Below, one piece after another: positions 39,001-51,000 of a stretch of DNA of 64,000 nt. Position 1 is the first letter of the stretch, and every line of letters starts with the position of its first letter. Source of the DNA: Montifringilla adamsi (lineage: Eukaryota > Chordata > Aves > Passeriformes > Passeridae); the NCBI GenBank assembly GCA_017590115.1, contig JAGGNK010006493.1, positions 186,001-250,000 of the forward strand, read 5' to 3'. Made by a program: the position numbers and the translations under genes. The notes under the pieces are model-generated. The model searched no databases, was not told the DNA's origin, and was given only the letters and a program-made list of their open reading frames with translations.

Positions 39001-42000
39001 TAAAATGGCTGTGACTGCTGCTGAATCAAACTGAGGGCTTGAGTCCTTAATAAGGTCTATTTTTTATTATTCTTATCTCTCTCTTCTAGATTGAAAGATT
39101 TTCAGGAAATGCCTAGGGTCAGTTGAATTTACTGAAAATTAGCCTCAACAAGAACAAACAGCCACCAAAAATACCCTTACCTGTAGAGATGTGCTGTAGG
39201 ATGTTATGTATTAGCATGATGACTTTAGGAACAAATGAGTCATTTAGCAGCACCTCCACACCTGTGGCCAAGCTTGGAACCTTCTGGTAGAGTGCACGGT
39301 GTCAATGCAAAGCTGTTAAACAAGGCAGCAACCTGACCTATTAAAAAAACAAGTTATAAGTGTTTGTGATTAGTGTGCTCCTTGCTGGTTATTTTCTGTC
39401 TTCACTTAATATCTTCAATTAACAATTTTTAATTTATTTACAGTCAGTTTTGTGATTAGTGTTTTCTGCCTTGAGTTACAGATGCTGTATTTAGTGAGCT
39501 ACTTAAAAAAAAAAAAAAAAAAAAAAAGATGTTTTATAGTATTAAAAAGACCCCAAGCCTACCTAAAAATTTTGGTTGGTCTTAAGTATATACATTTTAT
39601 TTGCAATTAAATAAAAAACTTGTATCTTTTTAGCATATGATAGCATATCTTCATATGTTAAGTAATTTTCCTTAAATCATGTATTTAAAGAAAAATTTAA
39701 TTCCTGACATAGAAAAAAAATTGAGTTGATCAAAAACACAAAGTTAAAAATACCTCAAATTGTGTAGTATTAATTCTGGGCTCTAATTTTGCTAAAAATG
39801 AATAATATCCAGAGAATAATGAATAAAAATGTTAGTTGCAGCTTCAGAAAATAAGCATTTTTAGTGTTGACATCCCTTTAGTACAGCTCAGTGAGAGCAC
39901 AAGCAATACATTGTGTGCTCAACAGCTTCACATGCAAACCACTTGGTGGTAGCGGTGGCCATCACACTGGGAGCTCCTTCCTGTGCTTCCCCAGCCTGAG
40001 AGGCTTCTGGGATTTTCTTCAGCATTCACGTTCACATTTGCATTACCAGACAATGAAGTCCTACTGCAGGAAGGATCATCTGCTTGTCTGTAGCATCGTG
40101 GTACCTCTTTGCTGAATTGTCTTGCTGCTCTGCACTGCTACTGCAGGTTATGCTCAGACTTCTGTATGCAGGAGGAAATATGAGCCTGTGGAAAATGTCT
40201 TACACATAGTCTTGCCAGTATAATGTTGGCATGTAGAGAAACAAACTAAAATATTGCAAAGTACAAAATCTGCTATATCATTTTAAATGATTTTTCACGT
40301 ATAGTAAGCATTTCCAGAAGCACTTGCTGATTGCAACCCCATTGTGGGTTGCTCCAGGTAGTTAATTTATAAATGGAAAATACACTTGTAAGAGCATAAT
40401 AAGAAGGAAAAGAATGGAAACTGTTTTGTAGCTCATGTTACAGTCAGACTGTATTTCTGAGTTACGTGAACAACCTGCTGGCCCAGACAGAATGAAATAC
40501 CTGGCACAGAGAAGCTGTGGCTGCCCCTGGATCCCTGGAAGGGTCCAAGGCCAGGTTGGACACTGGGGCTTGGAGCAGCCTGGGACAGTGGAAGGTGTCC
40601 CTTCCCATGGCAGGGTGGGACTGGATGGGCTCTTAGGTCGCTTCCACCCCAAACCATTCTGGAACTGTGTGATTCTCCGACTGTATAGCAAGAAATAAAT
40701 AATGGTAACATTAGTCTCCTAAGCCCACTGCTTTTCTTGCTGTTCCTACCAGCTTTTTGGTGATTCTCCCCTGCATTTCACAAGGAAATGGAGGCTGCAT
40801 AGTTCACTAAGTTCAGATGTCTGCTCATCTAAGAAGGCCTGCCACAGGCCTTCATCTTGCAGTCGCATGAGTTGTACCTCTTGCTGGGATATATGCTATT
40901 TTCCCAACAAAATTTTAAAATCCAAGGAAACTGTCAAGATTTAGAGAGTTAAATGCAGTAGAGTAAAAGCAAATTAGCAGTCAAAACAGCCTAGTCTGAA
41001 AGAAGTAGATCCTGGCTCTGAACAGATTTTATGTGAGTGTTTCTTCCTGTCAGACTCAGCAGCTTCAAAACAGAGTTGGGTATATTGAGAAAGATGAGAA
41101 ATATGGCAATTATTCAAGCTCATTATTATCAAGATGCTGAAGTGAGGGCAGCTCTGTGTTAGCACCTCTTTTAAAGGGCATCAGCAGTAAATAAAGTAGC
41201 TTGTGTAATAAAGGACACAGTTGCAAAGTGACTGTTAAATTTATCTACAATGAACAATGTGAGTTACAATGCATATCCTTGTTTGCTACAAAAGCCTCTT
41301 TGTTCAGAGGATGTGTTATGAGTATGTGGTAAGGTCACCTCAGCCATCACTGGCTAGGATGAGGGCACCGCCAGCGCAGGAAGGTCTCTTCTTTTTCACA
41401 GGAATGGAAAGGAATTTTTTTAAAAATTCTTTTTCAGTCTCAGTAGTTAAATAGCTTTTAGTTGAAAAGGTCTTTCTTCTATAATAGCTCTCTGGAATTT
41501 GCCAAGTAATAAAGACTTTTTCATTTTTATTATCTTTTCTGCAGCTACAATAGCAATGTTTCAAACTCTTCTGTTCTCACTGTATTTTGACAATGTTGAG
41601 AAATACTGTGAAATATTGCTGGCATTCATCAAACATTTAAAGACATCTTTATACAGCAGATTGTATTTTTGTGATCTGCACGTGATCTGTGTGTCAATCA
41701 TAGAATCATGGAATGGTTTGGGATGAAAGGGACCCTAAAGATCATCTCATTCCAACCCCCACCGTGAGCAGAGACACTTTCCACTGGACCAGGTTGCTCA
41801 GAGCTGAATCCAACCTGGCTTTAAACACCTCCAGGCATGGGAAGTCAAGTTTATGCTGGATCCAGTAATGCTATTCAATTTATCAGGAAATTGTGCAATA
41901 GGGTTTGCTGAGTGACTTCAGGTATTGCCTGGGATTTAGAGGCTAACCTTGCCTGGCCACCTAGACAGCAGGTCCCAGATAGTGCACATCCCTGGCATAG

Positions 42001-45000
42001 GTGTCCCTGCCTTCCTGAGGAGCCTTATGCTTCATCTTTGGCTGGGAGGGAGACTAAGAAAACTCCTAAATTAAGCATTTGAAGTTGGGTGGTGCAAAGT
42101 CCACTCCTAACACCATTCATTTCTTCAGTCAAGCCATTTTCCCCCAAATCTTCACATCTCCTTCCCACCACGGGAGGGAAGTTTACAGCGCACTCACAAA
42201 GTCAACATGTATCTCGAAAAAGGAAGAGGTGAGTGCTGAAAGGGAAGTTTTCTTGAGATGCCCACCTTGGTCATTCTTCCACCTCTGCACTGCCAGACAG
42301 GGAGCGGAGATTGCTCCGTGGCAGTAAGGAGATGAGTGGGCAGAGAGGGGCTGAGACCACATTATGTCCCCCCGAGACCCCTTATGGTTGAGCCAGCCCT
42401 CTAGCTGAGGCAAGCAGCGGAGCCATGCAAATTCTTTCCTAAAATGATGTGAACCCCAAAGAGGGTCTTTGTCAGTAGAACTCTATGAACAATGTTGCCA
42501 TTATTTTTATTATTTTCTAATCACATACATGTACTTTTAATTTCAGAGTGATTCCTCTAGGAAATCTTCCAAATCCAAGCGAGACAAAGAGAAACAGTCT
42601 TGTAAGAGCTGCAGTGAGAGCTTCAACTCCATCACAAAGAGGCGGCACCATTGTAAGCAGTGTGGGGCAGTAAGTATCCCAGCACGCTAAGCTCTTGAAT
42701 TTCTTCTGCAGAGACCATTGAAGACAATTTTTTATTTTATTAGTGTAGGGATTAAAAGACATTCTGGTTCATGGCAAGTCATTGACAGAGCAGGTTTTTA
42801 CCCTTGCTTTACTCTCTGGATATGGGGGGAAAACGGCAAAACTGGTGCAAGGGTCCTAGTTTGTGCTGGTTTAAAGGCAAATTCAGTGTCTCAGTGGATA
42901 GAAAGAAAGGTGGTGCTTTTCCTGGGGGTGGGCGTGTATCAGGGGAGGGGGTTGTAGTTTGTTTGCAGAAGCAATGGCCTTAAGACAGCCTCACTTCACC
43001 CAGACAGTAGCTCTTCTAAAATGAACAGCTGAACATGCAATATTAAAGATGGTATTAAGCTATTAGAGAGCATCCAGAGAAGGGCAATGAAGATGGAGAA
43101 GCGGAGCCATGTGAGGAGCAGCTGAGGGCACTTCTTCTCTTCAGCTGGAGAAGAAGAGGCTGAAGGGAGACTCACTGGGGTCAACAACTTTCTCTGAGGG
43201 GAGGAGGAGGGGCAGACTCTGATCTCTTTCTGTGATCTCTTTCTAGAACCCAAGGGAAAGGCCTGAAGTTGTGTCAGGGGAGGTTTAGGGTGGACGTTAG
43301 AAAGACTTTCTTCCCCCAGAGAGTGGTCAGGCACTGGAACAGGCTCCCCAGGGAAGCAGTCACAGCACCAAATCTGCCAGAGCTCCAGGAGAGTTTGGAC
43401 AACACTCTCAGGCACAGGGTGTGACTCTTAGGGATGCCCTCTGTGTGGCCAGGAGCTGGACTTCGTGATCCTTGTGGCTCCCTTCCCACTCAGCATACTC
43501 CGTGATTCTGCATCTCTTTCCCTAAAGAAATGTTGTGCAAAAGTGTTTTCCTCCTGCTTGAAAAACCAAAGAAAATTCATCCCAGAGGCTGGGTTACTGA
43601 AGGCCCTTAGCCACCTCCCCTAGAGCCATTTATCAATGGCTGAATTCCCTTTTTTTTTCAGTAAATCACAACCATGACCAAGATGAGATGGATTTCTGCA
43701 AAATGATTTGAAACCTCATTCAGTGTTCCTAATGCAACTAAGAGTAATGTTATTTAAATAACGTTAGTCATTTGAAGTAGAGATAAATTTTCAGATGCAG
43801 AGAGATCTAAATGTATAGTTAAGGTGTTTAAAGACACCTCAGTCTCAGCAACTGAAATTAAATTGTGGAGGAGGCATTTCTACCCTAGCGTTGGGATTTT
43901 CAATCTTCTGGGTTTGCTTTTATTAAATCATGAAATACATTTCTGGGGGTTTAAAACATCCCATTGCAAAGTCAGTGTTACTAAAGAAATGAAATAATGG
44001 CTTTCCCCCAGGAACAAAGAGATAACAAGAATTACAAAATGAATAATTTATCGTTAAACCATCATTTGTTGTGCAATGCCTTGTGCTCACCCTTTTAACT
44101 GGGGGGCAAGAGGAGGGGACCCAGGGAGCACCAACCAGGTACGGGGGGAGGGGGTCTCAGGTGAGAGGGACACCTGGGTGAGCCAGTGGCCCCCCAGGGT
44201 GTGGAGAGCATCCTTTGAACCTGCCAATCACTCGATGCTCCCCTGGAATTTCTGGGTTGATAGACAGTGCCCAGCAGGGGTCAAGGGTGGGGAAAGGAGA
44301 GGTGATTGACTCGCCACCTGGGGAAGGAAACTTCAGGGGAGGGACCGGGGAAACTGAGGCACACCATGACGACACACCACAACAGGAAAGACTATCATGT
44401 TGTTAAAAATGCTGTCTTTGCTTTTGTTTGGGTAGCACTTCCTCAATTAAGGCAGTCCTCTTTATATAGTAATTAAATTCTTACAGTGAACCATGTAACA
44501 ACATATATGTGTGCTGTGGGTTTTTGGTTATTATTGTACAGAAATTCAGAATGGATGTCCATCAGGCTGACGCCCTGGAGACAATTTGTCTCCCTGGAAC
44601 AGGTGTATTAGAGACAAATTTTTAGCATGAAAACAGGTTCTGGAGCTGAAGATCCAGCATTGTTTCCAAGCTCTGGTTCCTCGGGCCCAATGTGCCACTG
44701 CACGCTCTTGGCAGCTGAGGCAGACAATTAATTTTTAATGGATAATATATTGGACTATGTTCTTAAAATAGTTGGTACTTTCTGGATTACTCAATTCTGC
44801 AGGATGTCCTTGATTGGTGAGGAATGTCAGCCACTTTCACTCTGAAAATGAGTCCTTAAACCATTGAAAAGCACTAATTGCTTCGTCAACTTAAGCTCTT
44901 TTTGACTTATAAAAGCTTGTAAGAAAAGGCAAGAAAAGCAAATTTGCATGCTGTTAGTCATACAGTATTTCTCCAAAGACATAAGTTTTCCTTAATTTGG

Positions 45001-48000
45001 TATTTTGGTATATAGCATGGGATCACAAGCATATTAGTTATTAATGGAGGTAGATATAGTAAATATTATATTGGTCTATCTTACATTTACATTAGCTTTC
45101 ATGGAATTTTGCTTTACTAGCAACCATTCTGCAAGTCAATTTCTTTGATAAAGGGTTGTGTTTTAAACATGACTAATTAAACACCATCTGTCTGTTACAG
45201 GTGATCTGTGCAAAATGCTCTGAGTTTAAGCCACTTGCAGATAATAGCCGCCATAATCGAGTGTGTAAAGAGTGTTTCCTGCAGCTCCCAGCAAGCCCCT
45301 GCAGCCCTGGGGTGGAAGGAGTTGGGGAACAGAAGAAAAGACTAGCTGCAGAGGTACAGTCTTTGGCTAAGAAACTTTGTGAGACTCTCTCTTTTTTTAG
45401 TGTATTTATTAAAAGCTAATCAAATTCGTTTTCTTTTCTGCCCCACCATGGGATTTAATCCTCTGACCTATAAATCTCATGGAACATGTCTGCAGCCTGG
45501 ATGCTGTTTGTAGATGGTGAGCATTCATCATTGGATGCTGATCACACAGAGATGCATACAGGTTTGGCAGCTAAGCTTCAGCTTCCAAACTTACAAAAAA
45601 GAGGGAAAACCCTCTGACTTCTTTTTATTATGGTGCATTTCCAATCTTGAGCTGTGCACAGTAACTATTCAAAAAATAAGATCTGTTTTTTCACTTTTAA
45701 TTCCATGTCGCAACTCTGTCGCTTGGGGGCTTTGTCAGCTTTGTACCTAAACACGTCCAAGATCTCAGCAGCAGGGTGGGGTAAAACCACAGGTCCCCCT
45801 TGGCCTGAGCTGCCAGGTCTGCAGAGCACAGAAAAAGTTCTGGGTCCGGAACCTGACCCCATCAAAACCTTCAGATATGGTATCAAATATTGCCCTCTGT
45901 GGCAGGGGGTTGGAATGAGATGGTTTTTACAGTCCCTTCTGACCCCAAGCATGTGATTCTGTGATGCATGCTCCAGCTGTGACTACAGGTGATGAGCTCT
46001 TTATAGTTGCCACTACAGCCTGTGACAGCTCATGACAAACTTTCCTGTTTCAGAAGGGAAAGTTGCAGGTCCAAACCTGCACCTACACAGGGAAGAAAGA
46101 GCCCTGTTAATCGGAAAAGCCAAGAGCCAAACCAGTGAAATGGGACCCATGGCTTTACTTCAGAAAGCAGATTACAACAAAAAGCTGTAAAAACCCAAGG
46201 AAACATGTCATTTTTCCCTCCTCTACTCAGGCTGCTAGTTTCTTTGTAAAATCTTCAAAGGATGAGGTAAAATGCAAGAAAGCCAGTGTATAGAAATAAA
46301 AGATCAGAGTCAGGCTTTTTCTTTCCCTTCTATTTACATTAAACTCTCTTAACAAGCTTAGTAGCAGCTGAAGAGATTGCCACTTAACAAATGTTATTAG
46401 CAGCTGCCAGAAATCTTCAGAAGGCTTCTGTGCAAATCCTAATGCAAACAGGAATTTTCATTTTCTTTCCTTTTTATCAGAGCACAATTTCTTCTTTTTT
46501 TTTTTTTTTTTGCACTCTGATTTGGCTCCACCATGCACAAGAGGTTCTGCTAATAAACCCTTTGCATTAATTTGAAGTCATCTCCCTGCCTACTTTGCTA
46601 AGCATCATCTTAATTACTATTTTCAATTTACTGGGTGGAAGTTGAATTTAGCTTCATGTCCACTGGGAATGGTGGTTCAGCCTCTGCCTCTGTTACATGG
46701 AATTATGCTATTTCTTAATTGTACATAATAATTATTAATTTCTTATTTGGTTATGCCTACCCAGCATTTGCTCTCAAGTGTTATTTGACTCTGCACCATT
46801 TGAGTATTTTATATTTAATTCTAAGTACTTTGCACACTTCAACATAAATGGAAATAGCTCTGGTTTATTTTTTTTTCCCCTTCATTCAGAAGCAAAGCAT
46901 CCTTGTGGCTGAAAACAGCCTCTTCAGCAGCTACCTCCAGTTCCTTGAAAAAGGGAAGACTTGGTACAAAATGTGGGTGACCATCCCCAAGAGTGAACCT
47001 CTTGTTCTGTATCTGCAAGGAAGCAGCCAGGTAAGATGGCACTCATGAGGGCTAACACACAGAAAAAGAAAAGCGTAAGTTTAAACATGTTGAGCTGAGA
47101 AATGGGTCAAAGGATTTGGCTTGGTTTCAACAACAGAACTGAATTTTCTATTCTGGATATGGCACAAAGCCTCAGAGATTTTAGGTTACCCTGTTACCTG
47201 TACTTACTGCTGATACAGTTGTGAGCAAATGTTAAAGCTCATTGCTTTTCCATTCAAATTTTTAGCAAAAAAGGAGGACAAAACAAGGATAATTAGGTTC
47301 TGCTTTTTAGCTTTTTTAAGGTTTCAGACAGGTGTAGTCAAGGGTTTTATTACGCTGTCGTTAGGAAAAGCACTTTCCTGTTAAATATATAGAGCTGCAA
47401 AGGAGGCTGGATATTGCAATTGCTGGAGCTGCTGGTTCAAGCTTCTTTTTCTTTAAACCTAGTTCTGGTTTGATGGGATAGAGGAATTTGTGAAAATGTA
47501 GTTGCTGTTCAGCCTAAGAAATTATAAAGTTCCTTGTCATAGCATCATGGGGTTTTCTCATTAATTGAAATACTTACATTTATAAGAGGTTTTTTCATCT
47601 CTAAATGTACTGTTGAAGCTAACTAGCATTTGTGTGTGATGAAAATCAAGGGATAGAAACATCTATATCCAGACTAGAAATATCTGTCATGCTTCCTTAG
47701 CATTGAAGAACGACAATGCTGAAAGGAGATTCCCCTTATCCAGTTTTGCATGTGGCATTTGACACATTTATACACAGCTTTTGTTATCTCCTGTGTGGGA
47801 TGGAAGTAGTAATGGAACTGAATTCAGCCAGCAATTACCCTGCTGTAGTTGTAGTGTTAAAAATATTTTCTTTTTATTAGCATCTGTTTGTGGCTAGGAA
47901 CAGTCGAGGAAATAAATTTTCCCTGTGGTTTTATAAAGCATTTCAGAATAAAGCTCACCCTGTATCTGATCGACAAAGACTACACCTTGTCATTAGTACT

Positions 48001-51000
48001 GAGTTCATTTTGCAGCTTGTCAGGAGGAGCACCTCTGGCTTTAAGTAAATCTGTGTAATATTTTAAACATAGTGCTCAGAGGCTGAAAGCTTGAATTTGG
48101 AGCTTCAGCCTCCTTGGCTCCATCTGTGGTTCCAACCCCACAATGGGTAAGCCTCCAATTTTTCCTGCAGACAGCGAGCTGCCTGGTTTCCCTCCTAGTC
48201 AGCGGGACTATGCGTGGCTGAAATTACACATTGGAAAAGCAAACAGCCTCAGACAAGTCACTAAAACAAAGGCAGCAAATCCACTCTTTGGCTCTCTCTG
48301 GAGCCAGGGTCTGGAGAAAGAAACAATGCTTTAAAAAGCCACACAGAGAGAACAGCTTCACCCGCAGAACTTTTGAACTGACGCGTAGGCTGTGCCTCAG
48401 CCAAGGGCCAGTGCAAGCCCTGCATCCACACAAAGCAAGCCAGCTTGTCTCGTATTTGGGCAAGGAGAGTGGAAATAGAAGGAGAGAAGTTTAAATTCTT
48501 TGGCCTTCCTCACACAGAAACAACGTGTGTCATCTAAAAGGTGGCAGGGGTGAGAAGTTCAGAGGAAGCAACACCCTGTTGTGGTTCGTTTTGGGGGGTG
48601 GGGGGGACCCCGGGGTGTCCCCGGAGAGCGCCCTGGGCTGGGGGTTGGCTGGCAGCAGCAGCAGGCAAGGAGAATCCACACGGCTTCCGAGGGTGCTGAT
48701 TGATGAGGGTTTATTGGGGGTCCCATCCCCGGGAGCAGCGTGGCTACTGAGGGAAAAGGGGGAAGGAGGGGGAGAGGGAGAGAGAGGGGATGGAAGGACC
48801 AAGAGGGCAGGAGAAGGGCTGAGAGGGGGGAAAGGCTAAGAGAGCGACTGGTCTCACCAGCACAGCTTAAGAGGGAGATTGAAGTGGGCACGGAATCAGA
48901 CTTGGGCCAGTGGGATTACAGAGACAGGATGGTTCAGGGCAGGACCACAGGCTTGGGATATCCCGTACATTTCTGAGGGGCGAGACAGAGCATACCATTT
49001 AAACAAAATGCAGTACTACACCTCACCCCTTACACAGTATGATTGAGAATTTCTCCTACTGCCCAACTAATTGTTGCAGTACAGCACAAATAATAATCCA
49101 TGGGCATAAATCACCTGCATTCAGTGCAAACACAGTGATGCTTGATTCTGCAGGCGCCACCTAACAGCCATGCAAAACCACAGATGGAAGCTGGAGGAAC
49201 TTCTCTGCTTCAGTTGCTGTGTACTTTGTCCGTGTCCTGCCAAATTTGATCTTGAGCCTCTGCTGATATTATTAGCAAGATCCTATTTTTTTTTAAGGGA
49301 AAAGTGTGCCTTTGGCACTGATTGTCAATTTTATGACAGTTAAATTTAGAGGTTAGTGTTCTCAACTATTTTAGCAGTGAGAGAATTCTCCCAATAAAGT
49401 ATCAAGAAAGCAAAAGAACAAGGTTATTTATCTTACATTCCAAAACCAGCATTTACTGTCAGGTATGAGACTATAAACAAAAAAAGTTATTCCTTTCTTC
49501 AAGGGCCTGCCATTCCCATTTGTACACTTCAATTTGCATCCAACTGCAAGAAAAAATTAGGAAGTCAAATTTCTTGATACTAATCCAACATTCTTTTTAA
49601 TTCTGGTTTACATAGGATATACTAAACTTCTGAGGAAAATCTCTTCCAGAGCTTCATTACTGGTGGCTCAATGTCTGGAATCAGTTGGGAGCAACACATA
49701 CGTTTAAATATTCTTTTCCCACGCATAGTTCTGTTTTGCATAACCACCTCCGTGGATCTCACAGACCTCTTTGGACCTGCAAAGATGCATTTCAGTGCCT
49801 GAGATGTGTATTTTGGGAATAATAATGCCAACAACAGCATTAAAGGTCTTGAAACATAGAGTAAAGCATGACTGTAGAAGTTTGAAAGTTGGAGGATTAT
49901 TGTTAAAAAGAACAAAAATAATAGCTGCCTCTTGGGAAGAAGGAGCAAACCAAGCTGAATCTGGGGCTTTGAATACAGTGAAAGCTTCTTCCTCTGCACC
50001 CCTGGCCCTCACACCAAAAAGGGATGCTAGTGCAGGTAGAAACATGACTCGCAGATTTAAAATAGCAAGAAAACTGCTCTTTTTGCTCTTTTGTTCCAGG
50101 AGAATGAATTAATCCCCTGAGTATTCACAGTTCAAGTCTTGCATAAGACCTTATGCATGAGAATTCCCAGCTTATTTAGGTTTGGGAATCATGCCAATTT
50201 GATTTGTCCTCAAATGGAGTCACAATTTGTACAACTGTTTGTCGTGCTTATCTCAGTGAAATTATAAGAGTTTCCTTATAAGCAAAGACCACTTCAAGTG
50301 TAAGGAGAAGCAGTTTTAAGATAAATTAGTCTTTTCAAGGGCTCCACCTGGACCTTCTGCCCCCATTGGCCTTGTAAAATGCACAGCTACTTGCAAAGCT
50401 CTGACATGAACTTACCTGAGTAAGACGTGCAAAGGCTTCCCGGATAGCTGGAAAAGTAATGGATTTTGGAGACATATGAAGGGTAAAAGTAGTATGGCTA
50501 GAGTTAGTATATTTATGTATATATCAGATCAAGCTTGATCCAAGAGAAAATTTTCCTTTATAAAGAAGAGAAATTTTCCATTCGTCATGTAAATGTGATT
50601 TACTTCTAGAAAATAAGGGAGTAGCTGAGTTTGAAATTGAGCTCAGGGTTTTTGAGAAGTATTTTTTTTTTTTGCTTGCCTGTTGATCCTGTTTAGTAGA
50701 AGCTTTACTTGGCCCTGCACTAAACTCTGCTTGCCCTTTTTTGATCCTGAAGATTACAGGAGTCTCTCAATGACTTGTGTAAGGTTGGGGTTAGATCATG
50801 AGTGGATAAAGAGTGGAGTTTGGGTAGAAAAAATCACGGATTTTCTAAGCCCACTCGGAAGTAGGAGGGGGAAAATGCCCTTGGTGGGTCATTGTTGTCC
50901 AAAAGGGTTATACACTGCAAAGAGCTGTGCAGTGCCAGAGGTGTGTCTGTATGCAGGGGTGCCTGAAACAGAACTGCCAGTGTGGTGGCACTGAGTAGTC

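Larger units (their letters stand above)
38213..42546 (+). other. FGD3 intron 14
   Basis: It holds a T/G-rich tract (38657-38725), a 23-base A run (39505-39527), a forward CR1 tail (40495-40677) and a reverse CR1 fragment (41698-41849). Confidence 0.75.

Noticed and set aside
48143..48334. Possible extra exon before the LTR-like block, with a CCTGCAG acceptor-like site near 48171
   Set aside because: Inclusion is not needed, since exons 17 and 18 join in phase to form a complete PH2. No homology to FGD3 is visible.
49622..50112. Overlapping open frames of 113-125 residues on both strands in intron 17
   Set aside because: There is no recognisable domain, no consistent splice partner and no coding-like composition.
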